This document shows positions 6,834 to 15,419 of a stretch of 19,780 nt of DNA, in pieces. This DNA is from a bacterium (lineage in GTDB: Bacteria; Latescibacterota; UBA2968; UBA8231): NCBI GenBank assembly GCA_027593305.1, contig JAQCJA010000027.1, forward strand, positions 1 to 19,780, given 5' to 3'. Position numbers and translations under genes: made by a program. Below the pieces are notes generated by a model. That model was not told the DNA's origin. It worked only from the letters and a program-made list of their open reading frames with translations, and made no database searches. Position 1 is the first letter of the stretch. Every line of letters starts with the position of its first letter.

Positions 6834-9626
6834 ATGGTTTTTGTCCCCGGCCAACGCTGGCACAGTCTGACCGAACCCGAACTGGGCCTCGGACTGGTAG
6901 AAGTCGTCGAAAATCGTCAGGTCGTCATCACCTATCCGGCGCGTGGCGTCACCCGGCGTTACACCGTGCAGAACGCACCGCTGGCTCGGGCGCAGTTGAT
7001 CGAAGGTCAGCGCGCTCGAGGAGCCGCGGTCAACTTCCTCATCGAGGAGGTCGTCGCCGATGGTGACCTGTTCCGTTACCGTGGCGAGGGCCAGGAACTG
7101 AGCGAGGTCGACCTGGACGCCAGCATCGATGTGGCGACGCCGGAGAACCGCCTGCGCACAGGCCAGGTCGATGCCCCCGATCTGTTCGATCTGCGGCACA
7201 CGGCACTGGACATCCGGCATCGCCTGCTGGCGTCGCCGGCCCGCGGGTTTCTTGGTGGCCGCATCCGACTTTTCGACCATCAGCTCTCCATCGCCCGCGA
7301 CGTCTGCGAACGACACAAGGTGCGGGTGCTGCTGGCCGATGAAGTGGGTCTGGGCAAGACCATCGAGGCGCTGCTCATCCTGCACCGGATGCTGCTGACG
7401 GGCCGTGTCGAGAACGCGCTCATTCTCGTGCCGGCCGCCCTGGTGCACCAGTGGCTGGCGGAAGCCTACCTGCGGTTCAATCTGATCATGCGTGTCATCG
7501 GCCCCGACACACACGGGGGCGGCACCATAGATCCGAAGAGCGAGGATCTGCCCGAGCAACTGCTTGATGCGCAGCTGTTTATCTGTCCCCTCGGTGTCGA
7601 CGTGGGCGACAGTTTCGTCGACATACCGTGGGATATCGTCATCGTGGATGAGGCCCACCACCTGCAACCTGACAGTGCCGAGTTTGATCTCGTCGAACGC
7701 CTGGCGACCCATGTCGAGCACGTGATCCTGCTCAGCGCCACCCCCGATCGGGATGGGGCGGCGGCCCACTTTCAACGGCTGAAGTTGCTGGATCCCGCCC
7801 GATTCCACGATGCTGCCGCCTATGAAGGCGCCGCACAGGGGTATGGCGAACTGGCCGACACAGCGGAGAAACTGCAGCGTGGCGAGACGCTGGACGAAGC
7901 CGACCAGGATGCGGTGCGTGCGCGTCTCAGCGGAGCCGATGTCGAGGAATTGCTCGCAGCGGCCGGAGCGGAGCGCAATGCCAGACAGGTGCTGCTGCGA
8001 CGCCTGCTCGATCTGCATGGCATCGGCCGGGTCATGTTTCGCAACGTGCGGGCGCGGATTCCCGGATTTCCCCGCCGGGTGCCGGAACCCGTCGAACTGC
8101 CTGCGGGTCCGCTGGAACGTCTGCGCCTGGAGTTTCTCAACGACATCGGCCAGCAGGACTCCTTCCACCTGACGGGGATCGACCTGGATCCGCGCCTGCT
8201 CTGGCTGGCTGATTTCCTCGATCAGCACGCGAAGGAGAAAGTCCTCGTGCTGGGAGCGACGCGATTGAAGGCGGAGGCCTTTGCCAACGCTCTGGCCGCC
8301 GGCGGCCGTGAGGTGGCGCGCTTCCACGAGGAGATGAGCGCCATCGAGCGTGATCAGCAGGCGGCCTGGTTCCTTGATCCCGAAGGGCCGCAGGCCGTGA
8401 TCAGTTCCGCCATCGGCGCCGAGGGCCGGAATTTCCAGGTCGCCCGCCATCTGGTGCTGCTCGATCTGCCGTTGACTGCGGATCGGCTGGAGCAGTCCAT
8501 CGGCCGTGTCGACCGCATCGGCCAGGGCGCGCAGGTGCACATTCATGCCGTGGTTGTCGCCGGCTCGCCACAGGCGCGGTTGCGTCGCTGGCTCGACGAG
8601 GCGCTGCACGTCTTTGACCGGCCCTGGCACGGATCACCGGTGCTGGAGCGTGAGTTCGGCCCGGATCTGCTGGCGGCGCTGCTGGCACCGGATGACGGTC
8701 TGCTGACGGCGCTCATTGAGCGTGGGCGGGCTCGCAACCAGCAGATCGTTGCTGAGTTGGAGAGCGGTCGCGACCGGCTGCTGGAACTGACCTCATTCGA
8801 TACGGACGCGGCTCTCGAGTTGCAGGGGGCGATTGCGCGGGCTGAGAAAGATCCAGATCTCGAGATGTTCATGGTCGACGCCTTCGAGCGGGGTGGCCTG
8901 GACGTCGAACGCATTGGCACCCGCAGTTACGCGGTGCGCGCCGGCATGGACTACCACCGGCCCTTCCCCGGATTCCATGGTGAGGAAATGGGTGTCACCT
9001 TCGACCGCGCCATCGGTCTGACGCATCCGGAGCGCAGCCTGCTGACGTGGGATCACCCCATGGTCCGCGATACCGTGGATGGCCTGCTCGACCACGAGAC
9101 GGGAAATGCCAGTCTCGCCGTGCTGTCCGGTGCTGCCTCTGCGGGCCTGCTGCTGGAGGCGCTCTTTGTCGCAGAGCCGACCCTCGATCTGCAGCTGCGC
9201 GCCGATCGGTTCCTGCCACCGGCGCCGATCCGCGTCGTGCTGAATGCGGCAGGTGAAGAAGCCTCGCTGGAGGCAGACATCGTACAGCAGTTGCAGGCGG
9301 CGGATCCTGCCGTGCTCGATATGCCGCAGGTGCAGCAACTGCTGCCGGCCCTGCTGTTGCGGGCCCGGGAGATCGCTGAGGCCAGGGCACCGGCCATCGG
9401 TGCTCGCGCCCGCCGACAGATGCGCCGCGAACTGGACCCCGTCATCGCGCGGCTGCAGGCTCTGTCTGCGACACATGCCGATACGGGCGAGGCTGCCATG
9501 GGCCACGCTGTGGGTCTTGTCGAACTCGAAGCGGCCCAGGCTCAGATGCAGCAACTCGACGACGGGTTGCTCACGCCTCGTGTGCGCCTCGATGGCCTGC
9601 GTCTGATTCTTGTCACCGACGACTGA
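6834..9626 (+). CDS. rapA: RapA/HepA-type RNA-polymerase-associated Swi2/Snf2 ATPase
   Basis: A 930-residue protein aligning along its length with E. coli RapA (968 residues), which recycles stalled RNA polymerase by ATP-driven translocation. The N-terminus (MVFVPGQRWHSLTEPELGLG) matches RapA's MPFTLGQRW...TESELGLG, which fixes the start. Walker A is DEVGLGKT, with its Lys at residue 175; the DEAH box is at about residues 272-275. Helicase motifs V-VI are visible as SSAIGAEGRNFQ and QSIGRVDRIGQ. The C-terminal RapA-specific section includes FPGFHGEEMGVTFDR, LTWDHPMV and RFLPPAPIRVVL, and it ends LRLILVTDD like RapA's LRLIVVTHQ. The gene is intact. It is followed 43 bases later by an aminotransferase gene. 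Confidence 0.95.
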   Translation: MVFVPGQRWHSLTEPELGLGLVEVVENRQVVITYPARGVTRRYTVQNAPLARAQLIEGQRARGAAVNFLIEEVVADGDLFRYRGEGQELSEVDLDASIDVATPENRLRTGQVDAPDLFDLRHTALDIRHRLLASPARGFLGGRIRLFDHQLSIARDVCERHKVRVLLADEVGLGKTIEALLILHRMLLTGRVENALILVPAALVHQWLAEAYLRFNLIMRVIGPDTHGGGTIDPKSEDLPEQLLDAQLFICPLGVDVGDSFVDIPWDIVIVDEAHHLQPDSAEFDLVERLATHVEHVILLSATPDRDGAAAHFQRLKLLDPARFHDAAAYEGAAQGYGELADTAEKLQRGETLDEADQDAVRARLSGADVEELLAAAGAERNARQVLLRRLLDLHGIGRVMFRNVRARIPGFPRRVPEPVELPAGPLERLRLEFLNDIGQQDSFHLTGIDLDPRLLWLADFLDQHAKEKVLVLGATRLKAEAFANALAAGGREVARFHEEMSAIERDQQAAWFLDPEGPQAVISSAIGAEGRNFQVARHLVLLDLPLTADRLEQSIGRVDRIGQGAQVHIHAVVVAGSPQARLRRWLDEALHVFDRPWHGSPVLEREFGPDLLAALLAPDDGLLTALIERGRARNQQIVAELESGRDRLLELTSFDTDAALELQGAIARAEKDPDLEMFMVDAFERGGLDVERIGTRSYAVRAGMDYHRPFPGFHGEEMGVTFDRAIGLTHPERSLLTWDHPMVRDTVDGLLDHETGNASLAVLSGAASAGLLLEALFVAEPTLDLQLRADRFLPPAPIRVVLNAAGEEASLEADIVQQLQAADPAVLDMPQVQQLLPALLLRAREIAEARAPAIGARARRQMRRELDPVIARLQALSATHADTGEAAMGHAVGLVELEAAQAQMQQLDDGLLTPRVRLDGLRLILVTDD

Positions 9627-9634
9627 ACGTCCAT

Positions 9635-9653
9635 CGGCGAGCAGCCCTCGCCG
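9635..9653 (+). other. Inverted repeat between rapA and the aminotransferase gene
   Basis: CGGCGAG (9635-9641) and CTCGCCG (9647-9653) form a perfect seven-base stem with a five-base loop. There is no following T-run, so it is not a classical terminator. It sits three bases before the ribosome binding site of the next gene, so it may mark a processing or stability element, or weak attenuation between the two genes. Function is inferred only from position. Confidence 0.5.
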
Positions 9654-9655
9654 CC

Positions 9656-9662
9656 AAAGGAG
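9656..9662 (+). promoter_or_regulatory. Strong ribosome binding site
   Basis: AAAGGAG lies seven bases before ATG 9670 and decides that start over in-frame codons up to 9610, which would overlap the end of rapA. Confidence 0.75.
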
Positions 9663-9669
9663 CCGCACC

Positions 9670-10593
9670 ATGATGGAACCACTCGTGTACATCAAGGGCG
9701 CCAAAGTGCCGGCGTCGCAGGCACATGTGGCCATCTTCGATGCTGCCATTGTTCTTGGGGCGACGGTGACGGATCTGGCGCGCACCTTTGCCGGTGCGCC
9801 CTTCCGCCTCGGCGATCACGTCGATCGCTTCTACCGTTCCTGTCGCTACGCCCGGATCACCCCACCTGTGTCACGGGATGAGACGGAGCGGATCTGCCGG
9901 GAGCTGTTGCAGCACAACGGGGCGCTGCTGGCAGCGGAGGCGGAGCAGGCCGTCGTGTTGTTCATCTCACCCGGTGAATTGTCCGTCTACGCGGGCAGCG
10001 CCGGTGGGGGCGACATGACGCCGACATTCTGCATCCACACCTTTCCCCTGCCCTTCTATCTGTGGCGGCACTTCTTTGACGAAGGCGCCCACGTGGTGAC
10101 ACCGTCGGTGCGGCAGATTCCAGCGGCGTGTGTGGATCCAAAGATCAAGTGCCGCAGTCGCATGCACTGGTGGCTCGCCGATGGCGAGACCCACCAGGTC
10201 GATCCGCGGGCGGTGTCCCTGTGTCTCGATCTGCAGGGCAACGTCACCGAAACGGCGGGGTCGAACTTCCTGATCGTGCGCAACGGTGTCGTAATCAGTC
10301 CGGCGCCCGATCACATTCTGCGCGGCATCAGTCTGGTGACGGTCGCCGAGATTTGTGACGAACTGGGCATCGGCTTCGAGGAGCGGAATTTTCAGGTGTA
10401 TGATGTCATCAACGCCGACGAGGCGTACCTGGCAACCACACCGTACTGTCTGGCGCCGGTGACGAAGATCAACGGGGTCACCATCGGTGAGGGTCGCCCG
10501 GGTCCCGTCTTTGCGCGGCTCATGGCGGCATGGAATGAGCGCGTGGGTCTCGACGTGGTCGGGCAGATTCAGGCGTCGACGGCACCCGCATGA
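9670..10593 (+). CDS. Fold-type IV PLP aminotransferase (IlvE/D-amino-acid aminotransferase family)
   Basis: A 307-residue class IV aminotransferase that uses pyridoxal phosphate. The opening (residues 20-40, VAIFDAAIVLGATVTDLARTF) and PFRLGDHVDRFYRS at 44-57 are the classic substrate-side strands. Lys160 in DPKIKCRSRMHWWLA is the likely Schiff-base lysine. Glu194 in NVTETAGSNFLIV is the residue contacting the PLP pyridine nitrogen. PDHILRGIS (residues 213-221) and the ATTPYCLAPVTKING section complete the family pattern. The 'CRSRMHWW' context differs from both branched-chain (KxGGNY) and 4-amino-4-deoxychorismate (KxxNR) types, so the amino donor is not predictable. It follows rapA on the same strand with a strong ribosome binding site and converges with the pseudogene that ends at 10631. 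Confidence 0.85.
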   Translation: MMEPLVYIKGAKVPASQAHVAIFDAAIVLGATVTDLARTFAGAPFRLGDHVDRFYRSCRYARITPPVSRDETERICRELLQHNGALLAAEAEQAVVLFISPGELSVYAGSAGGGDMTPTFCIHTFPLPFYLWRHFFDEGAHVVTPSVRQIPAACVDPKIKCRSRMHWWLADGETHQVDPRAVSLCLDLQGNVTETAGSNFLIVRNGVVISPAPDHILRGISLVTVAEICDELGIGFEERNFQVYDVINADEAYLATTPYCLAPVTKINGVTIGEGRPGPVFARLMAAWNERVGLDVVGQIQASTAPA

Positions 10594-10630
10594 AGCAGGC
10601 CTGACGCCCCAAAGCAGAAGGCAAAACGCC

Positions 10631-12280
10631 TCATTCGAAGCGCAGTGGTCGCTCCGGTGTGCCGAGCAGTCCACCCACGCGTGAACCAAACTGCGCTTGC
10701 AGCCACGGGCGATCCCCGAGGCGCCGCAGCACTTCCCAGCGGGCCAGGCGTATGGGTGCGCCGCCCATCTCCCAGACATCCACAGCATCGGCCCCCTCGC
10801 GATCGAGATCGTGTGCTTCGCGCAGGACCCGCCAGGCATCCAGTTCGCCAAAGGGGATGAGACTGTCGCCGGCCTGCTCGAGACCGTCATCCGTGAAGTA
10901 TCGACTCCATTCGTAGCCGCGGGGAAACACGGCGTTGTCATGCTGGCCGACGCTGGGCACGATCTGCACATGCGCGCGCGTCGGCCCCAGTTCATCGTAG
11001 AGATGCTCGAGAAATTCGGCTTGTACGTGCGCCGGAAGGATGGGGAGACGACGTCGACGAGCCCTTCGCGGGCCCAGCGCCCCACATCCATACCCGACAG
11101 CCAGTTCTGCGACACGGCCTTGACGAGACCCCGTGCCTTGAGAATCGACCACTCACCGGATACCTGCACCGCAATCGGTATGGGCCGTCCCAGATCCGCG
11201 GCGATCCCTTCGGTCTGTGACGCAGGTGCCGCATGAAGTCGGTGAGATGATCACAACGGAACTGATACCAACTTTCCGGCGGCTCATTTTCCGCGAGAGG
11301 GTCTTCACCCGTCTCGTGGCGATCGCGGGCCACAGCCTGCGGGTCGAAGTCCCACAGAGCGCCGAGTTCGCAGGTGAAGTTGACGTGCAGGTCCGCCGGT
11401 CCCTTGCGCGCCAGCTCGGCCAGCAGGTCGAGCCTGTACCGCTCCCAGCCCGAATGAAAATGGGAGAAGCTGTGGCTGCACCCGACCCCGGCCCGATCGA
11501 CGTGCCGCCAGTGCTGGTGGGCCTCGGTGAAGGGGAGTTGAAATCGTAGCCGAAGCCACCGAAGTAGTCGAAGGCGTAGTCCTGCTGAATGCGGAAGTCG
11601 GCCCACAACTCCATGTCGTGCGAGCGGGCGAAGTCGATCATCACGTCCACCGGGTCCCAACCGTCGGCGGCGGCTGCCTGCAGAGTCCGGGCACAGCGGC
11701 GGTTGTGGTCGGAGTGCAGCGACTCGAGGGGCTGGTCCTGGCCCAGCCAGTGGCCAACCTGTGTCAGATAGGTGAGTCGCATCGTCGTGCATGTGCAGCC
11801 GAAGTGCAGTCGCCGGAAGTCCGAGTCGACGAAGGGGGCGATCATGCCACGCACGGCGTCCGGCGTTGTCGGTCCGTAGGCTCCGACCATTTCGTGCCCG
11901 TCAATCACGGCACCTGCGGTGCGCGTCGCCGCGGTATGCGCTGATGGCTCCGGGCCACCGGTCAGCGGTTGCAGCCTCACGTAGGCGAGCCGTGACTGTC
12001 GTCGATCGGCACGATTGAGCAGCGGCTGCGGCAGAAACTCGAAGACGACATCCGTGAGGTCCGCATCACACCAGTACAATTCTTCACCCGTTGCAGCATC
12101 GGTGTCCCAGGAGACGGAGGTCTCCACCCGGCGGAATCAGGGCTCCCGTCCGGCGAGGCGTACGCGCAGCCCGCAGGCACCCTGAAAGCCGAGAAAGACG
12201 CGATGCCAGCCACGAACCGGGCACGTCAACCGTGCCGGTGCCTGCAGATCACCGGCATGAGAAAACTCCAGCGTCGTGCT
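10631..12280 (-). pseudogene. Glycoside-hydrolase-like TIM-barrel gene, multiply broken
   Basis: Protein-like sequence of about 550 codons runs on the minus strand but jumps frame three times. It reads from 12280 (LEFSHAGDLQAPARL...GWHRVFLGFQ) to about 11540 (DYFGGFGYDFN), then changes frame (FTEAHQHWRHVD...WYQFRCDHLTDFMRHLR) to about 11215, changes again (TEGIAADLGRPIPIAVQVSG...) to about 11040, and again (LPAHVQAEFLEHLYDELGP...) to the stop at 10631. An in-frame TGA at 12137-12139 separates the N-terminal strand domain from the rest. No start codon is visible upstream of 12280. Layout and motifs such as FARSHDMELWADFRIQQDY suggest a family-10-like glycoside hydrolase barrel with an N-terminal beta domain, but I cannot name the family. 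Both neighbouring genes are intact. It is probably a true pseudogene; sequencing error would need four separate mistakes. Confidence 0.8.
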
Positions 12281-12363
12281 TCATTGCCTGGAACGACTCG
12301 CTTTCGCTTGGTTATGCTATGGCCCTATCGCTCCCACAAGGCAACGAAATGGCAGACGCCAAT

Positions 12364-12369
12364 GAAAGG
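12364..12369 (+). promoter_or_regulatory. Ribosome binding site for the SDR gene
   Basis: GAAAGG lies six bases before ATG 12376. In-frame ATG codons at 12319 and 12349 are alternatives; the second also has an AAGG seven bases upstream. The family's usual beginning (xLxDKxAIITG) favours 12376. Confidence 0.5.
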
Positions 12370-12375
12370 CCAGCT

Positions 12376-13269
12376 ATGAGACTCAAGGACAAGATTGCCA
12401 TCATCACCGGCGGTGGCCAGGGACTGGGTGGGGCCATCTCAAGGATGTATGCCTGCGAGGGTGCCAGGGTTGTCATCGCCCAGCGCACACAGGAAAAACT
12501 GGAACAGACGAAGACCGACATCGAGGCCGCCGGTGGCCAGGTGCTGGCGCTGGCTGTGGACGTGTCACGGCCGGAAGAAGTGAGGAAACTTGTCGCGGCC
12601 ACCATCGAACGTTTTGGTGGGCTCGACATCCTTGTCAACAACGCCGGTGTCGGTCTGTGGATTCCGGTGGATGAGACGGATGAAGCCGACTACGATCGCG
12701 TCGTGGATACGAATCTGAAGGGCATGTGGATGGGATGTCACTACGGCGTGCCACACATGAAGGCCCGCGGCGGCGGCGCGATCATCAATATTTCCTCGGT
12801 GCACGGGATTCAGGGAGGGGAGCGCAACACGGTCTATGCGGCAACCAAGGGCGGCATCATCGGTTGCACCAAGGCGCTGGCCGCTGAACTGGCGCCGTTC
12901 CACATCCGCGCCAACACAATCAGCCCCGGCGCCATCGACGTCACGGCGACCCGGCAGAATACACTGAACAAGGTGAAACCTGAGTTCCATGCCGAATTGC
13001 TCGAACGTTTTGGCGTACAGCTGAACCCCGGCAGTCAGTACTTCCAGCCGCTGGACCGCGTCGGTGTGCCCGACGATATCGCCTGGTGCGCTGTTTATCT
13101 GGCTTCTGACGAGGCACGCTTTGTCACCGGCCAGAACATCGCCGTCGATGGCGGCGTGACGACCTATCTGTCGGGCTACGGTCTCGAACGCGAGCGGCTG
13201 CGCAAGCAGGAGGCGACGATCAAGGAGCTGCAGGCCTTCGTCGAGGCCCACGCCGTGGAGCCAACATGA
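12376..13269 (+). CDS. Short-chain dehydrogenase/reductase (SDR)
   Basis: A 297-residue classical SDR. The NAD(P)-binding motif is TGGGQGLG at residues 11-18, followed by the NNAGVG motif at 88-93. The catalytic residues are Ser141 (NISSVHG), Tyr154 and Lys158 (YAATK). The PG motif follows at residues 174-175 (ISPGAIDVTATR). The C-terminus has the family's 'FVTGQNIAVDGGV' and then an unusual extra 30-residue charged helix (GLERERLRKQEATIKELQAF) that may help oligomerise. Related enzymes oxidise or reduce sugars, sugar acids and unsaturated uronates. It is first in an operon with the secreted concanavalin-fold protein, the dehydratase, the aldolase and PhyH oxygenase 2. Its TGA overlaps the next ATG by four bases, so the two are translationally coupled. 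Confidence 0.9.
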   Translation: MRLKDKIAIITGGGQGLGGAISRMYACEGARVVIAQRTQEKLEQTKTDIEAAGGQVLALAVDVSRPEEVRKLVAATIERFGGLDILVNNAGVGLWIPVDETDEADYDRVVDTNLKGMWMGCHYGVPHMKARGGGAIINISSVHGIQGGERNTVYAATKGGIIGCTKALAAELAPFHIRANTISPGAIDVTATRQNTLNKVKPEFHAELLERFGVQLNPGSQYFQPLDRVGVPDDIAWCAVYLASDEARFVTGQNIAVDGGVTTYLSGYGLERERLRKQEATIKELQAFVEAHAVEPT

Positions 13270-14234
13270 GATACGCCCTGCTCGCCGGACGGGTCGCCGG
13301 ACTGGTGTGGTCGACAACTGTCTCCGTGGCAGATCCTGCCGTGGCGCAGAGCGCCCCCATCGTCGTCACGGAGCATACCCGTGCCGACGGTGAAGCTCTG
13401 GCACGACTGCAGATGCCCGGCGTGGTGCTCTTTGCCGATGACGCTGAGACGGCACCAGGCTTCGACGGTTATCTCGAAGTGCGGGGCGCAGATGACGGGC
13501 ACGCCCGGCGGGTGGCCGATGCAGCCCGTGCCCATGGTGGCAGCAGCGCCTATCGGTTCGTCGCACCGGACAACGGCGGCCACGAGTCGGGCTCGGGGGC
13601 GACGCTCTACTTCGGTCCGGAGGGCTACGACACCGTATATTTCCGGCGCTACCTGCGCTTTGCCGCCGACTACGATCAGGGCAATCTGAATCACACCGGC
13701 GGCGGCCTGGCCGGGGTCGCCGGCTCTGACCCCTGGGCCGGCATGGGACAGGCGGGCATCCGTCCCACCGGTGCCGACCGTTTCACCGCCAGCCTTGAAC
13801 CGTGGAAAGACTGGGGACGTTACCCGCCGCCAGGGTATTTCTTCATCTACACCTACTGGATGGACATGCAGCAGGATCCGGACGGCAACTACTGGGGCAA
13901 TTTCTTTCAGCCGCCCCCGGAGCAACGCCTCGTACCGGAACGGGACCGATGGTACTGTCTGGAGCACATGATTCGCGTCAATGATCCGGGGCAGGCCAAT
14001 GGGGAGATGGCGGCGTGGATCGATGGTGTACTATACATCCATGCCACAGGATTCCGTTGGCGCACGACGACTCAGGTGCGGCTGAAACGCGCCACCTTCG
14101 GCATCTACATACATGCGGCGACGCGCGACAACGAGGTCTGGTACGACGACATCGTGCTGTCCACCGGTTATGTCGGACCGACCGTGAGCAGCGCCGTTCC
14201 CACCACTACCTGGGGAAAGCTCAAAACACCATGA
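13266..14234 (+). CDS. Secreted concanavalin-fold protein, polysaccharide-lyase-like
   Basis: A 322-residue protein with a probable signal peptide (residues 1-27, possible cleavage after PAVA). The rest looks like an all-beta jelly-roll of the concanavalin A type. YFRRYLRF (125-132), NLNHTGGGLAG (140-150), WYCLEHMIRVND (229-240), the WIDGVLY strand (251-257) and VWYDDIVLSTGYVGP (291-305) match the layout of lyases such as PL14 and PL20 and related sugar-binding proteins. Catalytic residues cannot be assigned, so it may be a lyase or a binding protein. It overlaps both neighbours by four bases (ATGA), so it is co-translated with the SDR and the enolase-family gene. It would be the only exported member of the operon and the likely first contact with the polymer. 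Confidence 0.65.
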   Translation: MRYALLAGRVAGLVWSTTVSVADPAVAQSAPIVVTEHTRADGEALARLQMPGVVLFADDAETAPGFDGYLEVRGADDGHARRVADAARAHGGSSAYRFVAPDNGGHESGSGATLYFGPEGYDTVYFRRYLRFAADYDQGNLNHTGGGLAGVAGSDPWAGMGQAGIRPTGADRFTASLEPWKDWGRYPPPGYFFIYTYWMDMQQDPDGNYWGNFFQPPPEQRLVPERDRWYCLEHMIRVNDPGQANGEMAAWIDGVLYIHATGFRWRTTTQVRLKRATFGIYIHAATRDNEVWYDDIVLSTGYVGPTVSSAVPTTTWGKLKTP

Positions 14235-15388
14235 AAATCACCGACATCGAAGTCATCCCTTTCCGCGTGCCGCGCCGAACCTTCCACAACGGCGAACTGC
14301 GTGCAGAGACAACGATCATCCAGACCCTCACACGCATTCATACTGACGAAGGTGCCGAAGGGCTCTATCTCGGAGGTGCCGGTCACGGCGACCAGGATGG
14401 GCTCAACGCCCAGGATCGAGCCGCCTTGCGCGGCGGCATGCGGGCGAGGCTTCTGGGGCAGGATCCTTTTGATCGGGAGAAGTTCTGGCACTGGATGTGG
14501 GTGTCGAATACGCAGGAGAATCTGCTCAGCGTCGTCGACATGGCCCTGTGGGATCTGCAGGCCCGGCTCTACGATCTGCCGTTGCACAAACTGCTGGGTG
14601 GATGCCGCGACAAGGTCAAGGCCTACGCCAGCACCTATCCGAACATGGGTGCACCGGAGGTCTACGCCGAACACGCCGCTGCCTGCAAGGCGCGTGGATA
14701 TCAACACTACAAGATCCATCCCTACTACTTCTGGGATCCGCAGACGGGCCAACCCGATCCCGGGCGGCCGTCGCACATCGACTGGGACATCGAATGCTGC
14801 CGTGCGGTGCGCGCCGCTGTGGGCAATGACATGGTCCTGAGCTTCGACCCCTGGGGCACGTACCGCACCTATGAAGAGGCGGTGAAGGTCGGACGCGAAC
14901 TGGAACGACTCGACTTCTACTGGTATGAACACCCGATGAACGAGTACCGCGTCAGCACCTACGAGAAGCTCTGTGCCCAGCTCGAAATCCCGATCCTGTC
15001 CCCCGAGATTGCCGCTGGTTCCATCTATACACGGGCCGACTGGATCCGCCGGGGCGCCTCGGACATGAGCCGCATCGATGTGCTGCGTGGTGGTGTTACG
15101 GGCGTGCGCAAGATGGCGGCCATCTGCGAGGCTTTCGGCGTCAAGTGTGAGCTGCACATGAGTGGTTTCGCCAACCTGCAATTGCTCGGCGCCAGCAGCG
15201 AGGATGTGTGTGAGTACTATGAACGCGGCCTGCTGGCTCCCGGTGTCGATGAGGAAACACCCCTGCCCTACCTGGAAGCGATCTGTGATCCTCTCGATGC
15301 GGACGGCTACGTGACGGTGCCGACGGAACCGGGCATGGGGTACCGGTTGATCTGGGACTACATCAACGAGCATCGAGTCAAAGAGTGA
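14231..15388 (+). CDS. Enolase-superfamily sugar-acid dehydratase (mandelate racemase type)
   Basis: A 385-residue member of the mandelate racemase/muconate lactonising group, which removes a proton next to a carboxylate; many members dehydrate sugar acids to 2-keto-3-deoxy acids. Active-site residues can be placed: Lys161-x-His163 (YKIHPYY), metal ligands Asp206 (SFDPWG), Glu233 (WYEHP) and Glu259 (LSPEIAAGS), and the Asp283...His309 pair (SRIDVLRGG, CELHMSGF). The capping domain covers residues 1-120. The K-x-H form and the His-Asp dyad fit acid-sugar dehydratases rather than muconate lactonising enzymes. ATG 14231 overlaps the upstream stop by four bases. The DapA-family gene follows 31 bases later and would be the natural next step, cleaving the 2-keto-3-deoxy acid. 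The exact sugar is unknown. Confidence 0.88.
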   Translation: MKITDIEVIPFRVPRRTFHNGELRAETTIIQTLTRIHTDEGAEGLYLGGAGHGDQDGLNAQDRAALRGGMRARLLGQDPFDREKFWHWMWVSNTQENLLSVVDMALWDLQARLYDLPLHKLLGGCRDKVKAYASTYPNMGAPEVYAEHAAACKARGYQHYKIHPYYFWDPQTGQPDPGRPSHIDWDIECCRAVRAAVGNDMVLSFDPWGTYRTYEEAVKVGRELERLDFYWYEHPMNEYRVSTYEKLCAQLEIPILSPEIAAGSIYTRADWIRRGASDMSRIDVLRGGVTGVRKMAAICEAFGVKCELHMSGFANLQLLGASSEDVCEYYERGLLAPGVDEETPLPYLEAICDPLDADGYVTVPTEPGMGYRLIWDYINEHRVKE

Positions 15389-15419
15389 GACGGCGCCGAA
15401 CCCTCAGGGAGACATCAAC

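Noticed and set aside
6795..8630. Long minus-strand open frame (611 codons) opposite rapA
   Set aside because: It is the antisense shadow of a gene with clear full-length RapA similarity; its translation is rich in Gln, His and Arg and matches no family.
12137..12139. In-frame TGA as possible selenocysteine or recoded stop
   Set aside because: The same gene has three frameshifts, and the GH20 pseudogene has both TGA and TAG in frame, so decay explains the stops better than recoding.
12261..12274. Exact 14-base match with 17151-17164 as a possible repeat element
   Set aside because: One 14-base match is expected by chance in about 20 kb. Both sites happen to encode Thr-Leu-Glu-Phe-Ser on the minus strand in unrelated genes.
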